Source of the DNA: SIG653 sp964509125
GTDB lineage: Bacteria; Bacillota; Clostridia; Oscillospirales; CAG-382
Reading direction: 5' to 3'
DNA: 64,000 bases
NCBI GenBank assembly: GCA_964509125.1
Contig: CAZDVZ010000002.1
Span: 1 to 64,000, forward strand
Part shown: piece after piece, positions 9,439 to 18,495 of the stretch
How positions within the stretch are numbered: position 1 is the first letter of the stretch
How the letters are laid out: every line of letters begins with the position of its first letter
Program-made: the position numbers and the translations under genes
The notes under the pieces: model-generated
What the model was told of the DNA's origin: nothing
Databases searched by the model: none
Seen by the model: only the letters and a program-made list of their open reading frames with translations

Positions 9439-10641
9439 ATGGCAAAGGCAAAATTTGAAAGAAGCAAGCCTCACGTTAATATCGGTACAATTGGTCACGT
9501 TGACCATGGTAAGACAACTCTTACAGCTGCTATTACAAAGACACTTGCACTTAAAGACAACTCTATCGAATTTCTCGCATACGACCAGATCGACAATGCT
9601 CCCGAAGAAAAAGCAAGAGGTATTACGATCAACACACGTCACGTTGAATATACAACTGACAACCGTCACTATGCACACGTTGACTGTCCCGGCCACGCTG
9701 ACTATGTTAAAAACATGATCACCGGTGCTGCTCAGATGGACGGTGCTATCCTCGTTGTTGCTGCATCCGACGGACCTATGCAACAAACTCGTGAACACAT
9801 CCTTCTCGCTCGTCAGGTTGGCGTTCCTGCAATGTGCGTATTCATGAACAAATGCGACCTCGTTGACGACGAAGAACTTCTCGAACTCGTTGAAATGGAA
9901 ATCAGAGAACTTCTCAACCAGTACGAATTCCCCGGTGATGAAATTCCCATCATCCGTGGCTCTGCAAGAGTTGCTCTTGATTCTGCAAACACAGATACAT
10001 CAGCTCCCGAATATGAGTCCATCATGAAGCTCATGGAAGCTGTTGATAGCTACATTCCTACACCTGACCGTAAGGCTGATATGCCTTTCCTTATGCCTGT
10101 TGAAGACGTTTTCTCTATCACAGGTCGTGGTACTGTTTCCACAGGTCGTGTAGAAAGAGGTACTGTTAAACTTAATGACCAAATCGAAATCGTTGGTCTT
10201 TCTGACGAAAAACGTACAACAGTTGTTACCGGTATCGAAATGTTCCGTAAACTCCTCGACTTTGCAGAAGCCGGCGATAATATCGGCTGCTTGCTCAGAG
10301 GCGTTCAGAAGAACGAAATCGAAAGAGGACAAGTTCTCTGTAAACCCGGTTCAATCAACCCCCATACAAAATTTGTTGGTCAGGTTTACGTTCTTACAGA
10401 AAAAGAAGGTGGCCGTCATAAGCCCTTCTTCACCAACTACCGTCCTCAGTTCTACTTCAGAACAACAGACGTTACAGGCTCCATCACCCTTCCTGAAGGC
10501 GTTGATATGTGCCGTCCCGGCGATAACGTAGATATGGCAGTTGAACTTATCACTCCTATCGCTATCGAAAAAGGACTTCGTTTTGCTATCCGTGAAGGTG
10601 GTAGAACAGTTGGTTCCGGTGTTGTTATTGACATCAAATAA
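9439..10641 (+). CDS. tuf: Translation elongation factor Tu
   Basis: GTPase that delivers aminoacyl-tRNA to the ribosome, 400 residues. G motifs are GHVDHGKTT, DCPGHADYV and NKCD; the effector region RGITINTRHVEY and the C-terminal barrel ending GGRTVGSGVV are normal. The ATG has TTAGGAGGATC upstream. Codon use is markedly biased to C-ending codons (CTC, ATC, TAC), as expected for a very highly expressed gene. It has its own promoter at 9302-9329 and a strong terminator just behind it. Confidence 0.99.
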   Translation: MAKAKFERSKPHVNIGTIGHVDHGKTTLTAAITKTLALKDNSIEFLAYDQIDNAPEEKARGITINTRHVEYTTDNRHYAHVDCPGHADYVKNMITGAAQMDGAILVVAASDGPMQQTREHILLARQVGVPAMCVFMNKCDLVDDEELLELVEMEIRELLNQYEFPGDEIPIIRGSARVALDSANTDTSAPEYESIMKLMEAVDSYIPTPDRKADMPFLMPVEDVFSITGRGTVSTGRVERGTVKLNDQIEIVGLSDEKRTTVVTGIEMFRKLLDFAEAGDNIGCLLRGVQKNEIERGQVLCKPGSINPHTKFVGQVYVLTEKEGGRHKPFFTNYRPQFYFRTTDVTGSITLPEGVDMCRPGDNVDMAVELITPIAIEKGLRFAIREGGRTVGSGVVIDIK

Positions 10642-10662
10642 TTAAAGTTTATAACTTTTTAG

Positions 10663-10691
10663 CTGTCGCAGAGAAATCTGCGACAGTTTTT
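10663..10691 (+). terminator. Intrinsic terminator of tuf
   Basis: Perfect 10-bp stem CTGTCGCAGA / TCTGCGACAG closed by a GAAA tetraloop, followed directly by TTTTT. It closes the str/tuf transcription unit. Confidence 0.93.
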
Positions 10692-10871
10692 CATTTAGAA
10701 GCAAAACATTTTGAACAGTTTTTGTTTATATGCGGGGTATTTGATGCGGGCAAAAGGGAAAAGCGCTTCATGTGTAGATAATATGTTTGGGGGTGCATTG
10801 TTTACTAAAATTGCATTTTGTTAGATATGTACAAAAAAATAAAATATACTATAGATTTTTTCATAATAAGA

Positions 10872-10880
10872 TGATATAAT
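10872..10880 (+). promoter_or_regulatory. Likely extended -10 promoter of the GH43-like gene
   Basis: TGATATAAT forms an extended -10 element 31 nt before the ATG at 10912. No good -35 hexamer is present at the right distance, so this would be a -10-dependent or activator-dependent promoter. Confidence 0.5.
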
Positions 10881-10911
10881 TGAGCGCAGTAGAAAATAAA
10901 TAGGAGGAATA

Positions 10912-12024
10912 ATGAAATTGCGCAAAAGAGTTGTATTGTTGTCAATTATTACTGCTATCGCCTTGTGTTTCGTAGGGTGTAATGTAGATAAAAATGTAAC
11001 ATTGGATTCATCCTCGGGCGGAGACGAGCCTCAAACGGATGTTGGTAAAAATAATATATCGGAAGAATTTATAAATGAATCGAATGATCAATCAAAAATA
11101 GAAACAGAGGAGATTATATATGAAAAGGTAAATAACCCTTTTCTTGAGTCTGCTGCCGATCCTAACATCGCTTGTTATAAAGGAAAATATTATTATTGTT
11201 TTCCGGGCGAAGGCGGCATATGCATTTCTTCTTTTGATTCTTTGGGAGAGGCGACTTACAAGGGAGCTGTTAGAGTGTGGGAAGCACCACGGAATACAAT
11301 GTATTCTGAAGAGATTTGGGCACCTGAATTACATAGAATCGATGATGCGTGGTATATTTATTTTGCCGCTTCCGATGGAGACAACGACAACCACAGAATG
11401 TTTGTTCTTAAGTGTGAAGACGAAGATCCATTAACCGGCTTTGAATTTGTAGGTCAAGTAACAGACGAAAAGGATAAGTGGGCTATCGACGGAACGATAT
11501 TTGAATATCGTGACGAGCTTTATTTTTGTTGGTCAGGCTGGCCCGGCGATGAGAACGGTGTACAAAGAATATACATTGCCCGTATGTCTTCTCCCACGGA
11601 AATTTCAAGTAAAAGAGTGTGGATATCTACCCCGATTTTAGAATGGGAAACAAAAGGCGGCTCTCCGCTTGTTAACGAGGGGCCATGTGCCATAGTTGAC
11701 GGAGATTATCTAACAATACTTTATTCTGCAAGCGGAAGTTGGTGCGATGATTATTGTATAGGTCAACTTATATTTCAAGGTGGCGACATTTTGGATGAAG
11801 ATTGTTGGTTTAAAAATCCCACACCCATTTTGTCCAAAGATTGCGGATTATTTTACGGGCCGGGACATTGTAGTGTTGTTCCCGACGAAAACGAAAATTT
11901 GTGGATCGTTTTTCATGCAAATTTAAAACCCGGAACAGGTTGGAGCGGTAGAAGTGGTTGGATGTATCCAATAAAAATAAACGAGGATGGTGTCGTTGAA
12001 GTGATTTTATATGAAAACGACTAA
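10912..12024 (+). CDS. GH43-like glycoside hydrolase lipoprotein
   Basis: Predicted secreted lipoprotein enzyme of 370 residues acting on plant polysaccharide side chains (arabinan/xylan type) by inference from family GH43. The N-terminus is a lipoprotein signal with FVGC lipobox (C23), then an acidic/Ser-rich linker to about residue 70. A five-bladed beta-propeller follows, with the three expected acidic residues: D83 (AADPNI, general base), D193 (WAIDGTIF, modulator) and E256 (VNEGPCA, general acid). AGGAGGAAT precedes the ATG. It stands alone between tuf and efp with its own weak promoter, so it looks like an accessory insertion in a core region. The exact substrate cannot be read from sequence. 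Confidence 0.85.
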   Translation: MKLRKRVVLLSIITAIALCFVGCNVDKNVTLDSSSGGDEPQTDVGKNNISEEFINESNDQSKIETEEIIYEKVNNPFLESAADPNIACYKGKYYYCFPGEGGICISSFDSLGEATYKGAVRVWEAPRNTMYSEEIWAPELHRIDDAWYIYFAASDGDNDNHRMFVLKCEDEDPLTGFEFVGQVTDEKDKWAIDGTIFEYRDELYFCWSGWPGDENGVQRIYIARMSSPTEISSKRVWISTPILEWETKGGSPLVNEGPCAIVDGDYLTILYSASGSWCDDYCIGQLIFQGGDILDEDCWFKNPTPILSKDCGLFYGPGHCSVVPDENENLWIVFHANLKPGTGWSGRSGWMYPIKINEDGVVEVILYEND

Positions 12025-12051
12025 AATCTTTGTCAGATAGAAAAAATAGTG

Positions 12052-12080
12052 TTGACAAATAGTGCAAAATGCTGTAAAAT
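12052..12080 (+). promoter_or_regulatory. Promoter of efp
   Basis: TTGACA at 12052-12057 and TAAAAT at 12075-12080 with a 17-bp spacer, TG directly before the -10. The predicted start is about 12087, 47 nt before the efp ATG. Confidence 0.85.
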
Positions 12081-12133
12081 AAGTATGATTTAAATAAATA
12101 TACATTGTCCCTTTTGGGACGAACGGAGGATTT

Positions 12134-12691
12134 ATGATATCAGCTGGTGATTTTAAAAACGGACTTACATTTGAGATGGATGGACAGGTAATGCAAATTA
12201 TCGAGTTCCAACACGTAAAACCCGGTAAAGGAGCGGCTTTTGTTAGAACAAAGCTTCGCAATGTTATATCCGGATCTGTTGTTGAACAGACATTTAACCC
12301 CACGGCGAAATTCCCGCCCGCAGTAATTGAACGCAAAGATATGGTGTATAGCTATAAAGATGAAGACCTTTATTACTTCATGGATCAGGAAACATTTGAT
12401 ATGGTTCCTCTTAATGCAGAACTTCTTCCTGAAAACTTTAAGTTTGTTAAAGAAGAAATGGTTGTTCGCCTTATGTCCTATAAGGGCAAAGTTTTCTCGG
12501 TTGAGCCTCCTATGTTTGTTGAGCTTGAAGTTGTTGATACAGAGCCCGGCTTTACAGGGAACACCGCAACAAATGCTCTTAAACCCTGCACTTTAGAAAC
12601 AGGAGCAGAGATTAAAGTTCCTATGTTTATAAATATCGGTGACGTTCTTAAGATCGACACAAGAACACAGGAATACCTCAGCAGAGCATAA
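12134..12691 (+). CDS. efp: Translation elongation factor P
   Basis: EF-P relieves ribosome stalling at polyproline stretches; 185 residues, normal length. Three KOW/OB-type domains are present, with the signature NTFNPT-like segment (VEQTFNPTAKF) and the loop HVKPGKGAAFV, whose lysine K32 occupies the position that is post-translationally modified in many bacteria. No EpmA/EpmB modification genes are nearby. GGAGGATTT precedes the ATG. It has its own promoter and a downstream hairpin terminator. Confidence 0.98.
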   Translation: MISAGDFKNGLTFEMDGQVMQIIEFQHVKPGKGAAFVRTKLRNVISGSVVEQTFNPTAKFPPAVIERKDMVYSYKDEDLYYFMDQETFDMVPLNAELLPENFKFVKEEMVVRLMSYKGKVFSVEPPMFVELEVVDTEPGFTGNTATNALKPCTLETGAEIKVPMFINIGDVLKIDTRTQEYLSRA

Positions 12692-12730
12692 GTTTTATTT
12701 AAAAAACGGGTAGTTTGCCCATAAATGAGA

Positions 12731-12770
12731 AACAGGTCGGCGTTGGGGGTTCCATTGCAGACCTGTTTTT
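12731..12770 (+). terminator. Terminator after efp
   Basis: Stem AACAGGTC (12731-12738) with GACCTGTT (12760-12767), ending in a T5 run. The loop is long (21 nt), so moderate strength. Confidence 0.65.
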
Positions 12771-12784
12771 AAATTGAGGATATT

Positions 12785-13597
12785 ATGGATACTGTAAGTA
12801 CAAAAAGAAAAATAATAGATGTTCATACACACGTTTTTCCTGATAAGATTGCAATGCGTGCTGTTGCAAACGTGGGAAATTATTATAGCATAAAAATGGA
12901 TGAAAACGGCACATCCTCAGGACTCGTTCAGGGCGCGAAGGATTTGAACGCACGTTTTGTCATATCAAGCGCAGCTTTAAAAGTAGAAAATGTTCGTCAC
13001 GGGAATGATTTCCTTTTTAAATGTGCTTCCGACTCCATGGGAAAAATGGTGGCACTTGGATCGGTTCATCAAGATATGGACATAAAAAATATGTGTAATG
13101 AGCTTGAATATATAAAAGAATGTGGTGGCAGGGGTTTAAAGCTTCACCCCGATTTTCAGCATTTTAAAATTGAAGACCCGAAAATGTTCCCCATATACGA
13201 GGCGGCGTCGGAGCTGGGGTTGCCTATACTTTTTCATGTGGGCGATGAAAACACGGTTAATTCAACCCCGAAGGCGGTGAGATTGGTGGCGGATAAATTT
13301 CCGGATCTTGAAGTCATCGCTGCTCATATGGGTGGATATATGGCGTGGGATGAAGCAGAGGATTGTTTGTTTGGAAGCCGTGTGTATATGGATACTTCCG
13401 ATGCGCTTCTGGTGCTTTCCGAGGAACGGGTTTTGAAACAAATTGATAGACACGGTGCGGATAGGATTATGTTTGGCAGCGATTTTCCGCTTAAAAGCAC
13501 TCGCACCGCATTTACGGAGTTCGACAAATTACCCCTTTCAGAAGAACAAAAAGAACAAATTTACCACTTGACCGCAGAAAAACTTTTCAAAATGTAA
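12785..13597 (+). CDS. Amidohydrolase-family (TIM-barrel) metal hydrolase
   Basis: 270-residue protein of the amidohydrolase-2 type (the family of ACMSD and related decarboxylases/hydrolases). Metal ligands are visible in order: H14-x-H16 (IDVHTHVFPD), the lysine/histidine strand GLKLHPDFQHF, H in LFHVGDE, H in IAAHMGG, and the terminal Asp in MFGSDFP. The ATG follows TTGAGGATATT. It sits 15 nt behind the efp terminator. The substrate is unknown; members of this clade in Clostridia have no assigned function. No signal peptide, hence cytoplasmic. Confidence 0.82.
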   Translation: MDTVSTKRKIIDVHTHVFPDKIAMRAVANVGNYYSIKMDENGTSSGLVQGAKDLNARFVISSAALKVENVRHGNDFLFKCASDSMGKMVALGSVHQDMDIKNMCNELEYIKECGGRGLKLHPDFQHFKIEDPKMFPIYEAASELGLPILFHVGDENTVNSTPKAVRLVADKFPDLEVIAAHMGGYMAWDEAEDCLFGSRVYMDTSDALLVLSEERVLKQIDRHGADRIMFGSDFPLKSTRTAFTEFDKLPLSEEQKEQIYHLTAEKLFKM

Positions 13598-13632
13598 TTA
13601 AAAATGCCATTTCCTAATATAATTAGTAATGG

Positions 13633-14289
13633 GTGATTTTTTTGATTTTTGAATTGGTAAAAAAGGAATTAAAGGACACATTGTCTGACGCTGAAGGTCC
13701 TTTGGTGAAGTATAATATTTCCTATCCTGAGATTAATAAAAAAACAGAGTTTTCCAAAGCATTTAACGGCTTTTATAGTTTACTTGCAAAAAGATATTGT
13801 GATTTTGCCAAAACAAAAATGCTTAAGGAGGCCGAAAAAAATAAAACTCGCTTTAAAGATGGATTCAAACCCTTCGGGGCGGTACTTCGGTATATTTGTT
13901 CATATATTGAAGATAATATAATCTCCATCGTTGTTGATGCAAATGTTTTTTGTGGCGGCGATAATCAGCAATGTAAACGGTTGTCTCAAAATTGGGATGT
14001 GAAAGGCGGCAGACTATTGCTTTATGAAGACTTCTTTTCTTCAGATGATAAAAAATCATTGCTAAGAGGTATTGTTTCTGAGGCAAATTTGAGGCAAACA
14101 ACAGGAATGTCTGCTTTTTTCCCGGATTATGAAAAAAGGCTGAAAAAGTCTTTTTCAAAAAACGATTTTTATTTAACCCCGAAAGGGTATGCCTTTTTTT
14201 ATCCTGCGGGTGCCATTTCTCCCACAACCGAAAACGAAGTTTTTTTTGTTTTGGGATTTAAGGGAGGCGGGGAGCATGACCCGTATTAG
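13633..14289 (+). CDS. DUF3298/RsiV-like domain protein, unknown function
   Basis: 218-residue protein beginning at GTG (MIFLIFELVKKEL) with only a weak ribosome site; a TTG nine bases downstream is an alternative. The second half resembles the DUF3298 domain found at the extracytoplasmic end of RsiV-type proteins: the segment NDFYLTPKGYAFFYPAGAI followed by a short beta strand near the C-terminus is the typical block. Unlike RsiV it has no signal peptide or transmembrane helix, so a cytoplasmic location or a mis-set start must be considered. It is followed 43 nt later by the secreted GLUG/LRR protein. Assignment to the domain is from memory of its pattern. Confidence 0.5.
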   Translation: MIFLIFELVKKELKDTLSDAEGPLVKYNISYPEINKKTEFSKAFNGFYSLLAKRYCDFAKTKMLKEAEKNKTRFKDGFKPFGAVLRYICSYIEDNIISIVVDANVFCGGDNQQCKRLSQNWDVKGGRLLLYEDFFSSDDKKSLLRGIVSEANLRQTTGMSAFFPDYEKRLKKSFSKNDFYLTPKGYAFFYPAGAISPTTENEVFFVLGFKGGGEHDPY

Positions 14290-14332
14290 AGTGTAAAAAA
14301 TTCAGTTGTGTAAGGGCGGAAGGTGCGGAAAG

Positions 14333-16555
14333 ATGAAAAGGACGATAAGTTTAATAATTTGCTTATGTATGCTTGCTTCTCTAAATTTTATTGTACATAG
14401 CGATACTTGGTCTGTTCCAACACTTGATGGATATATTTATACCGTTTCTACCGCAGATGAGCTTCGTTGGATTGCCGGAGTTACAAACGGCGATGTAAAA
14501 AAAGGCACTGAAAACTACCCTTCCGATTCTACTTTTTTGGGATATACAATTTTTTTAAAAAATGATGTTAGTGTAGGCAATTTGATTAAAAATGACGGGG
14601 AGTTTAGCCTAACAAGCGGTACTGAGTGGATACCCATAGGGACTGAAGAAAACCCGTTTTCGGGTACGTTTGACGGAAACGGTTGCGGAGTTGGGGGTAT
14701 TTATGTTAGTAATGCCGAAAGAATGTATAATGGTTTTTTTGGCTTCATAGACGGTGGTACCGTTAAAAATCTTACGGTTGAAGGATACGTTTGCGGCAGT
14801 AATTTTACCGGAGGTTTGGCAGGAAAGCTGAATGGAGAGATAAACGGCTGCATTTTTGTCGGGGACATTAAAGGTGAGTTAAAAACCGGCGGAATTGCAG
14901 GCGAAGTTTGCGGAACGTCTGATCTTCCTTCGAAAATACATTTGTCCGCTTTTGTTGGGAATATAAATGCACAAGAAGGCTCATCCGTGGGCGGAATTGC
15001 CGGTTTTGGAGAATATTTGGAGATATCTTCTTCTTATAGCAAAGTTTCTCTTTATTCTTTTTGTGAAAACAGCGGAGGAATTTTAGGAGCTGCATCCAAT
15101 GGGGTTTCCATATCATCAACCGAGTGTTCCGGATTTATGACTGCAGACGGACAAATTTCTGTTGCCGGTGGAATTTTGGGCTTTGCCTCATTTGATGCCG
15201 CTGTTACAAATTGTTCTTTTTCCGGTGATATTTATTGCGGGGGAGAATCAAAATCACTCTGTGGCGGAATTGCAGGCGACTTTGCGGGAAATATTGTGAA
15301 TTGTTTTGTAATGGGAAGCGTTCATAGTGGTTTGTATTTCTCCGAGAACGAAACTGATGATGAGAAAATATGCGTCTCCGCAGGCATTGTTTCAAGTTCT
15401 GAGGGCGCAGAGGTAAAAAACTGCTATTTTTCCGGAATGTCAGAATGTCACGGGTTGGAAGGAGACAAAATCGCCCCTTATGATAGCGGGGTGAGTATGG
15501 AAAATGTTTTTTATTCTCTGGGAACATCGTACATACTTTGTGGCACGGAGAACGCTTATCATGTAATGGCTATGTTTGATTTCCTTGATGAGTGGACATC
15601 AAGCAATGACGGAGAATTTTCAAAATGGTTGATTGTGTCGGGAATCAATGAAACAAAGCCTGTTCTTAAACATAAAAGTGCAATAAGCGGAGATGGAACA
15701 TATTTTTGGAAGGTGGAGGGGAATGTATTTACTTATTTTGCAAAGGGCAAAATGGAGGATTTTTCCCAGAATAAATATGGGATAATTGACACTCCGTGGG
15801 CGGCGTACAGAGACTCGATTAGAACGGTTACAATAAAAGAGGGCGTTGTGAGAATTGGAAACAATGCATTTAACAGTTTTGACAATTTAAGATATTTAAA
15901 TTTGCCCTCGTCATTGACGGAAATAGGCGATTATGCATTTGAACAATGTGTATATCTGAAAAATTTTACTTTTCCTTCGGGGCTGTCTGATATCGGAGAA
16001 GGAGCTTTCAGAAAATGTAAAACATTGACTTCTGTTTCATTGCCAAATGGCATAAGAGCTATCAGAAAATATACATTTTCGTCCTGCGAAAAGCTTTCTG
16101 AGATAAATATACCATCTACGGTTTCTTTTATAGGATATATGGCGTTTGCCTTATGCGACGGCATTGTTTCCGTTGTTCTTCCTCAATCTGTGAGAGAGAT
16201 AGATTCATACTCGTTTTATTATTGTGATAATTTAACCACCGTCGATCTACCTGTGCATTTAACAAGGATAGGAGAATTTGCGTTTGGGCGATGTGAACTT
16301 CTTATAAACTACACAATTCCAACTTCCACAACCGTGGAAGCGAATGCGTTTTGGTCGGAGTATCCCAAAGGTGATATTGACGGCGATGGAAAATACACGG
16401 TGTTTGATTATTTGAAAATAAAAGCCCATTTTTTGGGAGTTAATCCTCTAACTAATGCGGAAATAAAATTAGGCGATTGCGATTTTGATGGAATTATTAC
16501 AGCGACAGATTATTTAATGGTTAAAAAATATTTGTTTGGAATAAAAGAATCGTAA
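14333..16555 (+). CDS. Secreted GLUG-repeat / BspA-type LRR / dockerin protein
   Basis: 740 residues from the ATG at 14333 (GCGGAAAG ribosome site; the frame opens 27 nt earlier without one). A signal peptide (MKRTISLIICLCMLASLNFI) is followed by repeated GLUG-like units, G-G-(I/L)-A-G motifs spaced about 25-50 residues over roughly residues 105-380. Six BspA-type leucine-rich repeats of about 23 residues follow (LPSSLTEIGDYAFEQC and relatives, about 500-670). A C-terminal dockerin-like pair of calcium loops ends the protein (GDIDGDGKYTVFDYLKIK and GDCDFDGIITATDYLMVK). Likely a cell-surface or cellulosome-like adhesive component rather than an enzyme; no catalytic domain is seen. The first dockerin loop has VF at the recognition positions where the others here have ST or AT. 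Confidence 0.85.
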   Translation: MKRTISLIICLCMLASLNFIVHSDTWSVPTLDGYIYTVSTADELRWIAGVTNGDVKKGTENYPSDSTFLGYTIFLKNDVSVGNLIKNDGEFSLTSGTEWIPIGTEENPFSGTFDGNGCGVGGIYVSNAERMYNGFFGFIDGGTVKNLTVEGYVCGSNFTGGLAGKLNGEINGCIFVGDIKGELKTGGIAGEVCGTSDLPSKIHLSAFVGNINAQEGSSVGGIAGFGEYLEISSSYSKVSLYSFCENSGGILGAASNGVSISSTECSGFMTADGQISVAGGILGFASFDAAVTNCSFSGDIYCGGESKSLCGGIAGDFAGNIVNCFVMGSVHSGLYFSENETDDEKICVSAGIVSSSEGAEVKNCYFSGMSECHGLEGDKIAPYDSGVSMENVFYSLGTSYILCGTENAYHVMAMFDFLDEWTSSNDGEFSKWLIVSGINETKPVLKHKSAISGDGTYFWKVEGNVFTYFAKGKMEDFSQNKYGIIDTPWAAYRDSIRTVTIKEGVVRIGNNAFNSFDNLRYLNLPSSLTEIGDYAFEQCVYLKNFTFPSGLSDIGEGAFRKCKTLTSVSLPNGIRAIRKYTFSSCEKLSEINIPSTVSFIGYMAFALCDGIVSVVLPQSVREIDSYSFYYCDNLTTVDLPVHLTRIGEFAFGRCELLINYTIPTSTTVEANAFWSEYPKGDIDGDGKYTVFDYLKIKAHFLGVNPLTNAEIKLGDCDFDGIITATDYLMVKKYLFGIKES

Positions 16556-16560
16556 AGAAT

Positions 16561-16595
16561 AAATTACCCGAAGCATAAAACGCTTCGGGTAATTT
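16561..16595. terminator. Bidirectional terminator between convergent genes
   Basis: Perfect 14-bp stem AAATTACCCGAAGC / GCTTCGGGTAATTT with a 7-nt loop, between the dockerin protein gene (plus) and the zinc-ribbon gene (minus). A/T runs on both sides suit both directions. Confidence 0.8.
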
Positions 16596-16606
16596 TAACG
16601 TCTCGG

Positions 16607-17908
16607 TTAATGATTTTTTTCGTATTCTTTTGCTTTTGTCAAAAATTGCTCAAGCTTGGAGTTGTCTATGGTTGTTTTGCCAACATCGGAAAATGTAATT
16701 GTGCATGAAATCTCATCATTATTTTCATCTGCTGAATTTAATCCGATGGAAGCAATTTTCCCGCCTTTAATGCCGGTGTAGTACGTTAGATCACTAATTT
16801 CTTTGTCAATTGTTTCTGCTCCTGCGACAAGGCTTTCATATAAGTTGTTGTAATAGTCTTCGTCTTTGAATATCGGCTCTACTTCGTCTCCAAGGCTTTT
16901 TACTATTTTCTCAAACTTGGGGGAGAAGGAATAATATTTAATCCCGTCATCTTTGTATGTTTCAAAACCCAAGTTTTCTTCAAGCCAGCTTTCGTCCATG
17001 AATAGCGCACTTATGTTTTCAAAGCATTCTTGAATTTTTTCAACATGAAAAACATCTTTAAATTTATCATAAGCATCGTCACCATCATCCATTTCGGAGA
17101 ACAGCAAATCGAAAAACTCCTCGGAGAAAGGCTCAACGTCTTTAAATGTCTCTTGATTATCTTCAACTGCATCGAAAAAGTCATCAAGGGTGTCGGAAAT
17201 ATCAGTGACTGAGTACTGTTCTTTTGTATCTCCTGATATGTAACGGTATTTTTCGTAATAAATTATTTTTTCATCGTACAATGCTACAATATATTCTGAA
17301 TTATCATCGATTTGAAATTCTAAATAGAAAGTTATTTCTCTTTCTTCCCGGTCCCATTGTGCCTCTAAAGATCCTTTAATAGTAGACTCGCCGATTTTGC
17401 CGCCTTCGTAATTGTTAATTTGGGAAAATTCAAAGTCAGACGACAGGCTTCCTGCTTCGTATGTATTTATCACCGCTTTTGCGATTTTTTCTAAAGGGCT
17501 TCTTTTCATATCAAAAACTATTGCTGATGCGACAGTAATAGCAATTACCAATAAAATCGATGTTAAAGCGACGATGTAAGGCTTTTTAGATTTTTTTCTT
17601 TTTGTAAATACTTGTGGTGTTTGGTCGGTATCTTGCTGAGAGTTGGAAAGTTCGCTTTGTGGAGATAAATTTGCCGCATTTTCGGGAGACGGGGAGCGTT
17701 CATTTTCAACGTATGGCTCCTCGTTGCAAGACGCGCCATTTTGAAAAGCGTTGTTTGCTTGAGGAACTCTTCCAACTTCTTCACTTGCTGGATCCGGGAA
17801 GGGAGCGTGTTCGTTTGATGCTTGTGATGCGATTTTTATATTATAACCGCAATTGGGACAAAAGCTGTATTTATCATCGCACTCATGGTTGCAATTTGTA
17901 CATATCAT
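16607..17908 (-). CDS. Zinc-ribbon single-pass membrane protein (paralogue 1)
   Basis: 433 residues. The N-terminus is a zinc ribbon (C3, C6, C17, C20), then a Pro/Ser/Gln-rich linker, a basic stretch KRKKSKKP and one transmembrane helix at about 111-132, leaving a large acidic C-terminal domain outside the cell (N-in topology by the positive-inside rule). The extracellular part is not one I recognise; it is beta-rich and Asp/Glu-rich. It is a clear paralogue of the protein at 21512-22858, with the same order and matching segments (YEAGSLSSDFE versus YEAGNLSADFE; SWLEENLGFETYKDDGI versus SWLEENAGLETYKEDGI). GGGAGGAAGAT precedes the ATG. Confidence 0.75.
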   Translation of the reverse strand: MICTNCNHECDDKYSFCPNCGYNIKIASQASNEHAPFPDPASEEVGRVPQANNAFQNGASCNEEPYVENERSPSPENAANLSPQSELSNSQQDTDQTPQVFTKRKKSKKPYIVALTSILLVIAITVASAIVFDMKRSPLEKIAKAVINTYEAGSLSSDFEFSQINNYEGGKIGESTIKGSLEAQWDREEREITFYLEFQIDDNSEYIVALYDEKIIYYEKYRYISGDTKEQYSVTDISDTLDDFFDAVEDNQETFKDVEPFSEEFFDLLFSEMDDGDDAYDKFKDVFHVEKIQECFENISALFMDESWLEENLGFETYKDDGIKYYSFSPKFEKIVKSLGDEVEPIFKDEDYYNNLYESLVAGAETIDKEISDLTYYTGIKGGKIASIGLNSADENNDEISCTITFSDVGKTTIDNSKLEQFLTKAKEYEKNH

Positions 17909-17946
17909 ATCTTCCTCCCATGAAATTTATTTTGTGCTTTTTTCTG

Positions 17947-17976
17947 ATTATACCATTATTAATGAGCGCTTGTCAA
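17947..17976 (-). promoter_or_regulatory. Promoter of zinc-ribbon paralogue 1
   Basis: On the minus strand TTGACA (17976-17971) and TATAAT (17952-17947) with an 18-bp spacer, 39 nt before the start codon. Confidence 0.8.
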
Positions 17977-18090
17977 GAAAAATTTAAAAAATATTTAAAT
18001 TTCAATTTACACCTGAAAAACGAATAGTTTTCATTACCAATTGCTACGATAAAAAACTCGCAATTTTTTTCAAAAAGTCAAAAAAATCTA

Positions 18091-18118
18091 TTGACAAAAG
18101 CTAAAAAAGTGTTATAAT
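18091..18118 (+). promoter_or_regulatory. Promoter of the T-box leader
   Basis: TTGACA at 18091-18096 and TATAAT at 18113-18118 with a 16-bp spacer; the transcript would begin near 18125, just before T-box stem I. Confidence 0.9.
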
Positions 18119-18125
18119 TAGTTTA

Positions 18126-18411
18126 GCGAATTAAATAACTAAAGGCTGTGATCGAGAAATAGTAACCGATTCGAAGTGCTTTCAGAGAGTTGTCGGTTGG
18201 TGCGAGACAATGGTGAGTAGATCGTAGAATACATCTCGGGAGCTGTGTACTGAAATCGTTGAGAGAGTAGGCTGCAACGGGTTCGACCGTTATATCGACA
18301 GGGCGCGTAAATGTGCCCGCAGAGGCTTTTGCCGTGAGGCGGAAGTGAAGCAGAGTGGTAACACGATATGATCGTCTCTGCATCAAGCAATGCTTGGTGC
18401 AGAGATTTTTA
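18126..18411 (+). promoter_or_regulatory. T-box riboswitch (specifier UAC, predicted Tyr)
   Basis: tRNA-sensing leader that controls the transporter genes behind it. Visible parts: stem I with the AGTA / GAA internal loop E pair, the AGAGAG bulge and GGTTGGTGCGAGA distal loop (18184-18208), and the conserved T-box sequence with antiterminator half GCAGAGTGGTAACACG (18350-18365). An overlapping terminator follows, stem 18375-18388 with 18392-18405 and T5. The specifier loop reads GAA-TAC-A at 18227-18233, so the codon would be UAC, pairing with tRNA-Tyr (GUA). A Trp specifier (UGG) is not present in the loop. Uncharged tRNA would open the downstream genes. Confidence 0.92.
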
Positions 18412-18495
18412 CTTTTGATCAATATTTTTCTTTCGTAAATGCGCGCTACGAAAGAAATGAATATATGATATTAATTTTTAAGAGAGGAAATTAAA

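Noticed and set aside
18126..18411. Riboswitch other than T-box, or a tRNA-like gene
   Set aside because: The AGAGAG, GGTTGGTGCGAGA, AGTGGTAACACG and terminator/antiterminator elements in this order are specific to T-boxes.
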